The notes: generated by a model from the sequence alone, not told the origin. 53,133 nucleotides of DNA from Maricaulis sp048270095 (GCF_048270095.1 NZ_JBLWTL010000021.1:1-53133), one strand, 5' to 3'; shown: positions 25,586-35,156, numbered from the stretch's first letter. Program-made: numbers and translations.

Positions 25586-26465
25586 GGAAACCTCAACCGG
25601 TTGCGTGTCGGTGGCGGGGTGCCACAACATACAGTGGGTGGGTTTGGCGCTGACGGATATTCATAAGCTATGAGCCGCAGCGCTTCCTTGTGGAAAACAC
25701 GCGCGGGCTCCGGTGGAAAGGCCGCGCCTGTCGCTAGAGCTCGTTCCAGCTCGCCTGGACGCCGAGCATGGTGAATACCGTATCCCAGTATTGCATCAGA
25801 TCGCCGTGCTGTTCGGCCGCCCAATTGCCCCGGGGAATGAGGCGGATATCGAGACGGGTGCCGCGCAGGCCGTCGCCATGACTTGCTGCGTGCGCGACGA
25901 CTGCGGCCAGACGGCTTCAATCCATGCAGTGCCGGCAGCGGGGAGCGCTCGACCCAAGTCGGGACATGCACCCGTTTCAGGGAAGCGGGTCCACGTCCCG
26001 GCAGCGACCTGTACATACACCGAATGCAAATGCTGCCCGCGTCCCCCGCCGTCCAACTTGTCCGCCCCCTGGCGGTGCGGCGTTATGATCGCGACGTTTT
26101 CGCTCTTTGACATCGTCGATTGATCACCACAAACGCGCTCGCGCCGCGCCGGAATGCCGCCGGGCGGCGGACGCAGCCTTGCCGGAAGCCCGCCCGGCAA
26201 TGGCAGGATGGCAGTCTCTGCCATCCGCCCTGTCATGGCGTCCGGGCCCGTGACGGCAGGGTTGCAGCGCCATAATGACAGACTGGCAGACTGGCAGAGT
26301 GTTTGCCACGGAAAATTCAAAATCCCGGGACGGCGGCGGGGCAGCAGCCGTCCCCCTGTCCGCAATGACCATGGCCTGTGTGTGGGATGGCGGACGCGCT
26401 CCGCTCGACCGGTATTGCCCCGGCGGGAGCGCGCCGCCGATCACGGCATCTATTGCTGCAAGGGT
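25586..26465. other. 880-base gene-poor stretch
   Basis: No convincing intact gene was found on either strand. Frames that stay open here have high-GC third-position shadows, no ribosome sites and no family resemblance. The only recognisable content is a degenerate gene tail at 25734-25902 on the minus strand. It is one of the two longest gaps in an otherwise tightly packed window and probably records deletion or partial duplication. Confidence 0.6.
25734..25902 (-). pseudogene. Degenerate copy of the C-terminal tail of the vWA-like gene
   Basis: Read on the minus strand, this codes GDGLRGTRLDIRLIPRGNW, then QYWDTVFTMLGVQASWNEL and a TAG stop at 25734-25736. That is near-identical to the last 50 or so residues of the intact gene at 26466-27254 (GDSLRGARLDIRLIPRGNW; EYWDAVFTMLGVQASWHAL). 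At DNA level a shared core of about 39 bases is identical (beginning CCCAATTGCCCCGGGGAATG on the plus strand). Upstream of it similarity fades within about 15 codons and no start is present. It is either the remnant of a tandem paralogue or a partial duplication. Confidence 0.8.
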
Positions 26466-27254
26466 CTAAAGCGCGTGCCAGCTGGCCTGCACGCCAAGCA
26501 TCGTGAACACTGCGTCCCAATACTCCATCAGCGCGCCATGCTGTTCAGCCTCCCAATTGCCCCGGGGAATGAGGCGGATATCGAGACGGGCGCCGCGCAG
26601 GCTGTCGCCATAGGTTTCGCGAATCGCGTCGGCGACGATGGCCGGATCAGGGACGCGCTGCTCCAGACTGCCCAGCCGGCGACGATAGACCGTGAAAACG
26701 TCCGAGTTCTGCAGCATGTCGGAGACAAGCACGATATGACGCGACGGCACGGTACGGTCGAAACCGGGATCCTGGCCAAGCCGGGCGAGCGCTTCGATGA
26801 TCGGACTGTTGGGGGCGTCCTTGGGCAGAACGAGGTCGGCGAGGGCGCGATCGAGCGGCTCGGCGAACAGGGCGTCATAGCGCGCCTGCACCCGGTCGGG
26901 ATTGCGATAGAGCGGATTGACCTGCTCGCCGGCGCCTGGATTGCACAGTGAGAAACTATTGGTGTTGCGCAGCTGGCCGCTCTCATTGAGCTCGTAGAGC
27001 GAGAGGCGTTCGCCGACCGCGAGCTGGTCGCGTTGGGAGAGGATGAGCGCCCCGATCGCCTCGGCCTGCTCCGGCGAATAGAGATCGGTCTTGTCGATCA
27101 CCACGACCCGGTGTGGCGGCACGGTGCCGGCCAGGCAGAGGGTCTGGCTGTCATAGACCGGTGGCTTGAGCACAAAGGCGGCATAGCTGATTGCGCCCAA
27201 TACGGCGGCCACAATCAGTAGATTGAATATTCCCAGTATATCGCGTCCGGTCAT
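26466..27254 (-). CDS. Membrane-anchored von Willebrand factor A-like protein of unknown function
   Basis: 262 residues. One N-terminal membrane helix (about 9-30, GIFNLLIVAAVLGAISYAAF) is followed by a soluble domain. VVVIDKTDLYSPEQAEAIGA (from about residue 50) looks like the first strand and metal site of a vWA fold, with DKTDxxS in place of DxSxS. HIVLVSDMLQNSD (near 173) matches the central SD-containing strand, and LDIRLIPRGNW a later strand. A short C-terminal helix follows. It lies 62 bases downstream of a four-helix membrane protein on the same strand, probably one operon. A second, broken copy of its tail lies 560 bases further on. Family not recognised by name; vWA assignment is by pattern. 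Confidence 0.7.
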   Translation of the reverse strand: MTGRDILGIFNLLIVAAVLGAISYAAFVLKPPVYDSQTLCLAGTVPPHRVVVIDKTDLYSPEQAEAIGALILSQRDQLAVGERLSLYELNESGQLRNTNSFSLCNPGAGEQVNPLYRNPDRVQARYDALFAEPLDRALADLVLPKDAPNSPIIEALARLGQDPGFDRTVPSRHIVLVSDMLQNSDVFTVYRRRLGSLEQRVPDPAIVADAIRETYGDSLRGARLDIRLIPRGNWEAEQHGALMEYWDAVFTMLGVQASWHAL

Positions 27255-27316
27255 AGGGGCCCCCCGCCACTAATGAGTGCGGCGGACCCGCTTGGGGGCC
27301 CGCCTCGGCAAACAGC

Positions 27317-28231
27317 TTATCTGTGGTTGCTCGGTCCCGCCAGATCGCGGCAGATCTCATCATGCAATTCCTTGGCTTCGACGAGCTGTTCCAGTTCGTG
27401 CTGGCTCAGTTTCTTGGCGTCTTTCCAGCCGGCCTCCAGGGCCTTTTCCAGATCATTCGCAGCCGTTTCCAGGCGGCGGGTCACCCCACCATAGCCGGGA
27501 ATCGCGTCGTCGAATGTGCGGCCCTTGAAGGCGGCAATCACGGCGAAGGTCGTGCCGAGCACCAGCAGAAGCAGCGCTTCCAGGGTCTGGATGCCAAACG
27601 GATCCGACAGCGCCGCGGTGACAGGTGTCAGGACGAGGCCGGTCACATCGCCGGCGCCAACAGCCAGCGTCGCAGCGTTGAATTCGAGCAGGTCGCGGAA
27701 ATGGGCTGCACTCAGATTGAGGGCCAGCAGGGTCACAATGCCGATCCCGACGCCAACAGCGGCGAGGCCGCTATGGACGCGCTTGTGGGGGTTCGACATA
27801 TGCCGAAGTCCGAGGAATCCGATCAGGAAGAAAGCGGCGATCACATTGGTGAAGGAGACGGTGATGGCTTGCAGCCAGCCACCCAGCAGGCCCAGATCGG
27901 ACCCGGTGGAGAAGAAATAGGCGTTCGCCAGGCCTTCAAACAAGACCAGCGAGGCAAGCACTGAAAAGTGCAGGATGTGGGATTTGGGGTAGATCGCAGC
28001 CCGGTCGATCGGCTTGATATCGGTTTCGGCGGAGAGATTCGCGTCGTCGACAGCGCCGCCCCAGGTGCGGCGGAATTTCAGCAGGTCTTCATGACGTGCG
28101 GATGCCAGCGAGATGGTGCGGCCCAGCGCGATCATTTCTGACGGCGAGCGCACATCGCGGAATTCTGCGAGATCGGGCGGCAAGTCAGTCATTCTGCCGA
28201 AGCCTGGATCTGTACGATTGTCTAAGGGCAT
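27317..28231 (-). CDS. Four-helix inner-membrane protein with C-terminal coiled region
   Basis: 304 residues. An N-terminal cytosolic part of about 85 residues, four membrane helices at about 86-108, 119-143, 153-173 and 217-236, and a C-terminal stretch (250-297) of charged amphipathic helix (RRLETAANDLEKALEAGWKD, AKKLSQHELEQLVEAKELHD). The start is the ATG preceded by GGAGGGGAGG; an internal ATG at 28190-28192 is possible. No family was recognised. Its partner downstream is the membrane-anchored vWA-like protein, so both likely act together at the inner membrane; what they do cannot be told from sequence. Confidence 0.75.
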   Translation of the reverse strand: MPLDNRTDPGFGRMTDLPPDLAEFRDVRSPSEMIALGRTISLASARHEDLLKFRRTWGGAVDDANLSAETDIKPIDRAAIYPKSHILHFSVLASLVLFEGLANAYFFSTGSDLGLLGGWLQAITVSFTNVIAAFFLIGFLGLRHMSNPHKRVHSGLAAVGVGIGIVTLLALNLSAAHFRDLLEFNAATLAVGAGDVTGLVLTPVTAALSDPFGIQTLEALLLLVLGTTFAVIAAFKGRTFDDAIPGYGGVTRRLETAANDLEKALEAGWKDAKKLSQHELEQLVEAKELHDEICRDLAGPSNHR

Positions 28232-28489
28232 GGCCTCCCCTCCATTTTTTCGCGCCGGTTCGGCACTGACACCATGGTTAATTGTGAATTGTGGCAGCCA
28301 ATGGGGCACAAACCGGCGATTTGTGGATCAATTGAGGCGAGGCTGGTTTCGGTGCCTCTTGCGATAACCGGGGGTACACGGCAGGCTCCGGGCCGGATTT
28401 CCCGTGGCGACGCGTCTGGTCGCCACCACCGCCGAACAACCGACGGCCTTCCAGCAAGGTCAGCCTTCCGACAGGGGATGAGATTTTCG

Positions 28490-29119
28490 ATGAAGTTTTA
28501 TGATTACAAGGCGGCACCGAGCCCGCGTCGTGCCCGGATGTTCATCGCCGAGAAGGGCCTCGAGATCGAGACCATCCAGGTCGATCTTGGCGTAAAGGCC
28601 CAGTTTGACCCGGCCTATCGTGCGATCAATCCGCGCTGCACCGTCCCCGCGCTGGCCCTCGATGACGGTGTTGTCCTGTGTGATAATGCCTCGATCGCTC
28701 GCTATCTCGAGGAAATCTGCCCTGAGCCGCCATTGCTGGGCCGGGACCCGGTCGAGAAGGCGCAGGTCGCCGAATGGCTGGGCCGGGTCGAGTGGGAGGG
28801 ATTCATGGGCGTCGCCGAGGCGCTGCGCAACACGTCAGATTTCTTCAAGGATTCGGCCATTCCCGGGCCGCAGCGCTATGAGCAGATTCCGGCCTTGGCC
28901 CAGCGTGGCCGGCAGCGCGCCGAGGCGTTCATCAGCGTCATGGACCAGAGGCTGGCCGAAGCGAATTATCTCGCCGGCGATGCGTTCAGCGCCGCTGATA
29001 TTGCCGGTTATGCCTTCGTTGATTTCGCCGCCTGGGTGAAACTCAAACCGGGGCCGGAGCTGCTCCATCTCGCCAATTGGCGAGAGGCAATTTCCAAACG
29101 GCCGTCGGCCTCGGCCTAG
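28490..29119 (+). CDS. Glutathione S-transferase family protein
   Basis: A 209-residue protein. The N-terminal domain begins MKFYDYKAAPSPRRARMFIA (Ser11 in the usual catalytic position), with INPRCTVPALALDDG (cis-Pro) and CDNASIARYLEE (glutathione carboxylate contacts). The C-terminal domain has YLAGDAFSAADIAGYAFVDF. It resembles the bacterial YfcG/theta-like groups. The ATG at 28490 begins the fold; an ATG four codons earlier is less likely. Its stop overlaps the end of the convergent nitrilase gene by 4 bases. Substrate unknown. Confidence 0.92.
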   Translation: MKFYDYKAAPSPRRARMFIAEKGLEIETIQVDLGVKAQFDPAYRAINPRCTVPALALDDGVVLCDNASIARYLEEICPEPPLLGRDPVEKAQVAEWLGRVEWEGFMGVAEALRNTSDFFKDSAIPGPQRYEQIPALAQRGRQRAEAFISVMDQRLAEANYLAGDAFSAADIAGYAFVDFAAWVKLKPGPELLHLANWREAISKRPSASA

Positions 29120-30048
29120 TCATTGCGGGGCGGGTAGAGGGTCCGGCCCTGCAGTTTGAGCTCGAACAGGTCCGGCCGTGCGTAATGCCCCGCTGCATCG
29201 CAAGCCAGCTTCGCCTTGCGCACCTCGGCCAGATCGGCGTCCGCGATCAGTATGGTCTCGCCCTCGGCCGGGCCGGCAATGATTTCGCCGCGCGGGTCGA
29301 TGATGAAGCTCTGACCGGTATGCTCGAAGGCGCTGAGTGATTTGAAGCGCTCGGGCACGTGAGTGTCGAGGCGCAGGCCGGCGGCGGCGATGACATAGGC
29401 GCCAGCCTGGCTGGCGAAGGCGCGCGAGAGTAGAAGCTGACGCGACCAGACCGGATCGCTCGGCGCGGTCGCCGGCTCGTGGCCGGGCCAGGCGGCGACG
29501 TGAATCTGCGTGCCCTGGCACATCAGGGCATAGCCGGGCAGGACGATATTGTGCTCCCAGCAATTGAGCCCGGACAGGCGGCCATAATCGCGCGGGTAGA
29601 CCTGCAGGCCCTGGGCATCACCATCGGCCCAGATCGAGCGTTCATGATGGGTTGGCTTGAGCTTGCGGTGACGGCCCAGAATAGCGCCCTCGCGGCTGAT
29701 GAAGACCAGGCTGGCATAAATGCTGCCGCCGGTGGCCGCGTCGCGTTCGGCGACGCCGATCACGACATCGATCCCGGCGGACTGCGCAGCGGCGCACAGC
29801 GCGTCGGTTTCCGGGCCGGGCAGGGTGATTGAGTTTTCCAGGTAGAGCGCGGCAGCTTCCCACCAAAGATCGCCGAGCGGCGCCTCGATGAAGAAGGGAT
29901 AGCCGGGCAGCCAGGTCTCGCCGAAGGCGGCGATTGTGGCACCGAGCCGGCCCGCTTCGGCGATCAGGCCGCAGGCCTTCTCCACCGACGCTGCCTTGTC
30001 GAAATAGACCGGGGCCGCCTGGATGGCAGCGAGCCGGACCGGGCTCAT
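29116..30048 (-). CDS. Nitrilase family carbon-nitrogen hydrolase
   Basis: A 310-residue enzyme with the full catalytic triad: Glu44 in AFGETWLPGYP, Lys131 in GRHRKLKPTHHER, Cys163 in GLNCWEHN. The CWEH signature places it with true nitrilases (nitrile to carboxylic acid and ammonia) rather than amidases. The substrate class, aliphatic or arylacetonitrile, is open. Its ATG overlaps the stop of the upstream S9 peptidase gene as ATGA, so the two are cotranslated. It is cytosolic, with no signal. Confidence 0.93.
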   Translation of the reverse strand: MSPVRLAAIQAAPVYFDKAASVEKACGLIAEAGRLGATIAAFGETWLPGYPFFIEAPLGDLWWEAAALYLENSITLPGPETDALCAAAQSAGIDVVIGVAERDAATGGSIYASLVFISREGAILGRHRKLKPTHHERSIWADGDAQGLQVYPRDYGRLSGLNCWEHNIVLPGYALMCQGTQIHVAAWPGHEPATAPSDPVWSRQLLLSRAFASQAGAYVIAAAGLRLDTHVPERFKSLSAFEHTGQSFIIDPRGEIIAGPAEGETILIADADLAEVRKAKLACDAAGHYARPDLFELKLQGRTLYPPRND

Positions 30049-32093
30049 GGATCGACCGCTTCCGGGCCGGGATCATAGGTTTCAAACCAGCGCAGGATTT
30101 CCGCCACCTTGGTCAGCAAACGGCTGGGTCTGGAGTTGGATATGCCGTGATAGGAATCAGGGATCACCACCAGACGGCTGGGAACGCCGCGCAGACGCAG
30201 GGCCGAGTAGTATTGCTCGCTCTCGCTGCGCGGCGTGCGCACATCGGCGCCGCCGACCATAACCAGGGTCGGGGTGTCGACATTGCCCACCAGCGAAAGC
30301 GGCGAACGGCGCCAGTACTCGGCCGGATCTTCCCAGGGCGCACTGGCGAACCAGTAGCGGTAGAAGAATTGTGGCAGGTCGGAATAGAGCACAAAGCTCG
30401 CCCAGTTGATGACGGGCTTGACCACGGCTGCTGCGGCGAAGCGGTCCGTATTGCCGATAATCCAGGCGGTCAGTACGCCACCGCCCGAGCCGCCGGTTAC
30501 GAACAGCCGATCAGGGTCGATGAAGCCGCGATCCAGCATCATCTCCACCGCACCGATCAGGTCATCATAATCATTCCCCGGATAGTCATGGTGGATCAGA
30601 TTGGCGAATTCATAGCCATAGCTCGTTGAGCCACGGGGGTTTGTGTAGATCACCACATAGCCTGCCGCGGCCATCAGCTGGAGCTCGGCCGAGAAGGCCG
30701 GCCCATAGGCGGTGAAGGGGCCGCCATGGATTTCCAGGATGAGTGGATATTGCTGCGCCGGATCGAATTCGGGCGGATACAACACCCATCCCTCAATCTC
30801 GCGGCCGTCAAAGGGGGAAGCCCAGTGCACGGTCTCGGCATCCGAGAGCCAACGGTCATCGAGGGCGTCGGCATTCAGATTTGTCAGCGCGTGCAGCGCT
30901 TCATCGCGTGTGCCCGTCGCCAGTTCTGCCGGCCGCTGGGGCGTGCTGATGGTTGCCGCAATCCGGCCCTGCTGCGAGACGGTGAATTCGCCGCCGGTAT
31001 AGGGGCGGCCGAAATCCGGGCCTCCCAGGCCGCGGGCGAGCGTTTCAATCCGGCCATCCAGCCCGATCAGTGCGATCAGGGTTTCGCCGTGGTCCTCGTA
31101 CTGGACATAGAGCGCCTCGCCATCGGCGCTCCATTGCGGATTACTCACCGAACGGTCGAGTGTCTCGGACAGGCTGCGCGCCTCGCTGCCGTCGGCATTG
31201 GCGACATAGAGGCGGATATTGTCATAGCCCATCCGGTGGTCGTCATAGCCCAGATAGGCGAGCAGACTTCCGTCCGGTGAGGGGCGTGGTGCCATGTCGG
31301 GGCCTTCCCGGCTGGTCAGGGCCTGTGGCGTTGCATCGACAAGCTCGACCCGGAATATCTCGCTATCGGGCGCCAGGGTTTCGCGATCGGGACGCCGGTC
31401 GGCGGAAAACAGGATGGCCTGGCCGTCGGCGGCCCAGGCGAAATCGCTGCTGGCGCCGAGCGTGTCCGAGGTCAGGGCCCGCGGTTCACCGCCCTCGGCG
31501 TCGACCACGAATAATTGCTGGCGGCCGATCGGCAATGCGCCGATCCCGTCGAAACGGAAGGCCAGCCGGTTCTCGATCTGGGCGCCTGCGGCCCAGGTCA
31601 TATCGTCGTCGCGCGTCGGCAATTCCGCCGCCGCCATACCGGCTTCACCGACAAAGCCTGCATAGGCCAGGCGATCACCATCGGGCGACCAGTCAAGGCC
31701 GGCAGCGCCGCCCTGAACCTGCGCGACTTCCCGGTCCAGGCCGCTGGCCAGCGTCAGGACGCGAATACTGACATGGTCCGCGCCGGGCTGAAGATAGGCC
31801 AGTCTTCGGCTGTCGGGAGACCAGCGCGGCGTGTGGCTCGCGCCGGACGCGGAGGGCAGGGCGCGATGATCAGTACCGTCCGGGTTGATCAACCAGATCG
31901 CCGACAGGCTCTGGTCGGTCGCGATGTCATTGGAGCGGCGGACATACGCAATGCCTTGACCGTCCGGTGATATCTGAGGGTCGGATGCCGCCTCAAGGGC
32001 AAATATATCGCGGGGCTGCAGCGGCTGTAATGGCTGCGCCAGTGCGGTTCCGGTCGTCGCGCATATCAGCGCGGCCAGCAGGGTTTTAAACAC
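30045..32093 (-). CDS. Secreted S9 family prolyl-oligopeptidase-like peptidase
   Basis: About 682 residues from a GTG at 32091-32093 placed 7 bases after AGGAG; another GTG two codons earlier is too close to that site. A signal peptide follows (TLLAALICATTGTALAQP). The N-terminal half is a WD/TolB-like propeller (PQISPDGQGIAYVRR, PRWSPDSRRLAYL, DWSPDGDRLAYAG). The C-terminal alpha/beta hydrolase has Ser about 535 in VTGGSGGGVLT, Asp in VGGADVRTPRSES and His in DSYHGISNS. S9C-type acylaminoacyl/dipeptidyl peptidase acting on peptides in the periplasm. Divergent from a TonB-dependent receptor, hinting at shared peptide uptake. Confidence 0.9.
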   Translation of the reverse strand: MFKTLLAALICATTGTALAQPLQPLQPRDIFALEAASDPQISPDGQGIAYVRRSNDIATDQSLSAIWLINPDGTDHRALPSASGASHTPRWSPDSRRLAYLQPGADHVSIRVLTLASGLDREVAQVQGGAAGLDWSPDGDRLAYAGFVGEAGMAAAELPTRDDDMTWAAGAQIENRLAFRFDGIGALPIGRQQLFVVDAEGGEPRALTSDTLGASSDFAWAADGQAILFSADRRPDRETLAPDSEIFRVELVDATPQALTSREGPDMAPRPSPDGSLLAYLGYDDHRMGYDNIRLYVANADGSEARSLSETLDRSVSNPQWSADGEALYVQYEDHGETLIALIGLDGRIETLARGLGGPDFGRPYTGGEFTVSQQGRIAATISTPQRPAELATGTRDEALHALTNLNADALDDRWLSDAETVHWASPFDGREIEGWVLYPPEFDPAQQYPLILEIHGGPFTAYGPAFSAELQLMAAAGYVVIYTNPRGSTSYGYEFANLIHHDYPGNDYDDLIGAVEMMLDRGFIDPDRLFVTGGSGGGVLTAWIIGNTDRFAAAAVVKPVINWASFVLYSDLPQFFYRYWFASAPWEDPAEYWRRSPLSLVGNVDTPTLVMVGGADVRTPRSESEQYYSALRLRGVPSRLVVIPDSYHGISNSRPSRLLTKVAEILRWFETYDPGPEAVDP

Positions 32094-32361
32094 AATCACT
32101 CTCCTCGGATGCTGATTGTATCTGAGCCGTTTTTCCCGGGCAGGCCAAGTCGCAATGTCGCGAGCGGAAATGTGACTACCCTGCAACACTCTGCGGGAAT
32201 TTCGATTTTCCGGTACGATATCGGGTGATGCGGCGTTTTGACGTCGAAATTTCGCTTCACCTCGCCTTCAAACTCCCGCAGTGTGCACGGAGGACGCGCA
32301 AAGCGTTTGACGTAATCAGCTGAGCGGAAAATCGCCAGCGCTCGGGAGGGAGTTAAAGACT

Positions 32362-34908
32362 ATGCCATCGACCAAGAGAACGATTCTGTTTGCCGCAGCC
32401 TCGGTTATCGCATTGACCGGTGCCCAGGCAGTGGCCCAGGAGGGCCGCAGCGTGGACGTCATCACTGTGACCGCGCAAAAGCGCGAACAGGGAATCCAGG
32501 ACGTGCCGGTTGCGGTGACCGCCTATAATGAAGAGCTTCTGTTGAATGCAGGCGTTCGTGACCTGAAAGACCTGGCGATCATTGCGCCCGGCCTGAATGT
32601 GACCTCGACGACGAATGAATTTGTCACCACAGCCCGGATTCGCGGCATCGGTACGGTCGGCGATAATCCAGGTCTTGAGTCGTCTGTCGGCATCGTCATC
32701 GATGGGGTGCCGCGGGCCCGGAACGGTGCCGGGTTCAACGATCTGGGCGAGCTTGAGCGGATCGAAGTCCTGCGTGGCCCACAGGGCACGCTGTTCGGCG
32801 CCAACACAACTGCCGGCATCATTAACGTCGTGACCAAGCGTCCCGAATTCGAGTTCGGAATGAATGGTGAGGTCACCTATATCGGGGGCGATGCGTCAGG
32901 TTGGGGGGCTTCCGGCAGCATTACCGGACCGGTCACCGACCAAATTGCATTGCGGCTGTATGGCGCTCAGCGGGTTCGTGATGGCTGGCAGACGGTCGAG
33001 ACCTTTGGTGGCCCACGGACAGAGACCGAGGACGCAGATCAGAATTTTTACACCCTGCGTGGTCAAGCGCTGATCGACTTCACGGATCATGTAAATCTTC
33101 TTCTGACCGCCGACTATACCGAGCGTGACGAAATTTGCTGCGTCGCTCCGTCCCTCCTCTCCGGCGCAACTGCGGGCATCATCAATGCCCTGGTGCCCGG
33201 CGGTCGTCCTATGCCCGGCAGCTCAGATGCGTTCGCCCGGGTTACCCAGGCCAATCGCAGCACCGAGCAGGAAATCACCGATAGTGGCTTCAGCGCCGAG
33301 CTGAATTGGGAACTCCAGAATTTCGACGTGACGGCGATTCTGTCGGACCGCAATTACAACCTCCATTCGGGCCAGGATACGGACTTCACGGGCGCGGACA
33401 TCGTCTTCCGCGAGGCCGACAACAATACGTTTGATTTCGGGAACACGACCTTTGAAATGCGCGTTTCGGGTTCGACCGAGAACTTCGAATGGATGTTCGG
33501 GTCCTACTATTCCAATGAAACCCTGGTTCGCCAGGACGCGATCCAGACCGGTGCGCACTTCGACACGTATCTCTCCCTGCTCGGCTCGGGCGGCGGCTCG
33601 ATCTCAACCGTAGTCGATCTGGCGAATGGCCTGGCCGGGCTATCGGCCTTCCTGGGCAATCCGGTCCCGGGCTATGTGCCACTCTTCCCGACCCAGGGCG
33701 CACCGCTCGGTGGCGGCAACCCTGCGGGCGATACCTTCACGCAGAATGGCGACAGCCTGAGCTTCTTTACGCACAATACCTGGCATCTCACCGATAGTAC
33801 GGACCTGACTTTTGGCCTGCGTCACACCAATACGCAGAAGACGGCCCATTTTGACTTCGGCGAAAGCTACCTTCCTGCCTGTGATGTCTGGGAACATGCC
33901 TTTGGCGATGCGCTCGACTTCTCGACGCCGGGCAATCAGGCCCTGCTCGGGATCTTCTCGGGTGCGACGGGCGTTGCTCCGGCCAGCCTGGCAGAGTTCG
34001 GGACCTTTACCTGTCTGCCATTCGCGCGTGATGTGTTCGCGCAAATCGACAATATGCAAACGCTTGAAGAGAACGAGTTCTCCGGCCTGCTTTCGCTGTC
34101 GCACCGGTTCAATGACGACCTGCTCGTCTACGGGACCTACAGCCATGGCTACAAGGCTGGCGGCTTCAACCTGGACCGCTTTACCCAAGCGGGCTCAACC
34201 GCTGTCAACTTCACCAATGTCCTGGCCAGCCCGAACAGCTATCCTGCACGGTTCGACCCGGAAACGGTCGACAGCTACGAGCTGGGTATCAAGACCGAAT
34301 GGTTCAACGACACCTTGCTGGCCAACGTCTATCTGTTCCAGTCGGAGTTCGACACCTATCAGCTCAACACTTTCAACGGCATCGCATTCTTTGTGACGTC
34401 GATCGACGGTGCGTCGAGCCATGGTGGCGAGCTGGAATTGCTGTGGTTGCCGGAAGCGTTGCCGGGCCTGACCATGCAGGGCGGCGTGACCTATGCCAAT
34501 GCGGCCTATGATGAGTTCGCACCAACGGGGACCGCTGATGTCGATGTCCTGTCCGGGCGCAACTTCTCGCTGGCTCCGGAATGGTATGCTTCCGGTGGTG
34601 CTACCTATAACGGCACTTTCGGTGACAACATGACCTGGCTCGCTCACATTGATGCGCGCTACATGTCGGAGCAGAATACCGGTTCCGATCTCGATCCCGA
34701 GAAGGTCCAGGAAGCCTATACGCTCTTCAACGGCCGTGTGGGTATCGGTTCTGCCGACGAATCCTGGTCGCTGGAATTGTGGGGCCGCAACCTGACAGAC
34801 GAGGATTACCTCCAGGTCGGCTTTGACGGGCCTTTCCAGCCGGGCTCGTTCCAGGCATCCATCGGTACGCCGCGGTCTTGGGGCATCACGCTCCGCGCCC
34901 GCCGCTAA
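32362..34908 (+). CDS. TonB-dependent outer-membrane receptor
   Basis: An 848-residue receptor. Signal peptide to about residue 25 (AVAQ), TonB-box-like VDVITVTA, plug domain about 40-160 (VPVAVTAYNEELL, RIRGIGTVGD, ERIEVLRGPQGTLFGANTTA, INVVTKRP), then a 22-strand barrel ending GITLRARR with the closing strand. The plug motif RGPQGTLFG and the ELGIKTEWFND segment put it with the large proteobacterial OMR family used for siderophores, peptides, sugars or aromatic compounds. The ligand is not deducible. Preceded by GGGAGG; the 268 bases upstream are shared with the divergent S9 peptidase. Confidence 0.95.
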   Translation: MPSTKRTILFAAASVIALTGAQAVAQEGRSVDVITVTAQKREQGIQDVPVAVTAYNEELLLNAGVRDLKDLAIIAPGLNVTSTTNEFVTTARIRGIGTVGDNPGLESSVGIVIDGVPRARNGAGFNDLGELERIEVLRGPQGTLFGANTTAGIINVVTKRPEFEFGMNGEVTYIGGDASGWGASGSITGPVTDQIALRLYGAQRVRDGWQTVETFGGPRTETEDADQNFYTLRGQALIDFTDHVNLLLTADYTERDEICCVAPSLLSGATAGIINALVPGGRPMPGSSDAFARVTQANRSTEQEITDSGFSAELNWELQNFDVTAILSDRNYNLHSGQDTDFTGADIVFREADNNTFDFGNTTFEMRVSGSTENFEWMFGSYYSNETLVRQDAIQTGAHFDTYLSLLGSGGGSISTVVDLANGLAGLSAFLGNPVPGYVPLFPTQGAPLGGGNPAGDTFTQNGDSLSFFTHNTWHLTDSTDLTFGLRHTNTQKTAHFDFGESYLPACDVWEHAFGDALDFSTPGNQALLGIFSGATGVAPASLAEFGTFTCLPFARDVFAQIDNMQTLEENEFSGLLSLSHRFNDDLLVYGTYSHGYKAGGFNLDRFTQAGSTAVNFTNVLASPNSYPARFDPETVDSYELGIKTEWFNDTLLANVYLFQSEFDTYQLNTFNGIAFFVTSIDGASSHGGELELLWLPEALPGLTMQGGVTYANAAYDEFAPTGTADVDVLSGRNFSLAPEWYASGGATYNGTFGDNMTWLAHIDARYMSEQNTGSDLDPEKVQEAYTLFNGRVGIGSADESWSLELWGRNLTDEDYLQVGFDGPFQPGSFQASIGTPRSWGITLRARR

Positions 34909-34925
34909 TCGGGCATTCGCATGAC

Positions 34926-34968
34926 GAAGGGGAGGGCCGGGCGGCAACGCTCCGGCCCTTCTTTTTTT
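34926..34968 (+). terminator. Intrinsic terminator after TonB receptor
   Basis: AGGGCCGG (34933-34940) pairs with CCGGCCCT (34952-34959), extended by GAAGG/CCTTC type pairing, followed by a run of seven T. It lies 20 bases after the stop. The next 190 bases, up to the following gene, show nothing recognisable. Confidence 0.9.
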
Positions 34969-35156
34969 GATCAGGCGCTTCTGCTCCCATACACAGGGGG
35001 GAGGCGTGCTGAACCTGGCCTGGGCGCGAGGCGACTGCACAATCTTCACCACGCGATCCGCTTTGGGGTGCCTGCCCTGAATTGGCCGCGATATCATGAT
35101 CAAAGAAGCCCATATGATTCGGCTTTCCGCTGATCAAAACATTGATGATTTTTGCC

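Noticed and set aside
25796..26365. A 189-residue minus-strand frame in the gene-poor gap
   Set aside because: It runs out of frame across the degenerate vWA tail, is rich in Arg/Pro/Gly, has no ribosome site and no family-like segment.
34921..35133. A 70-codon plus-strand frame after the TonB receptor
   Set aside because: It passes through the receptor terminator and has no protein-like features.
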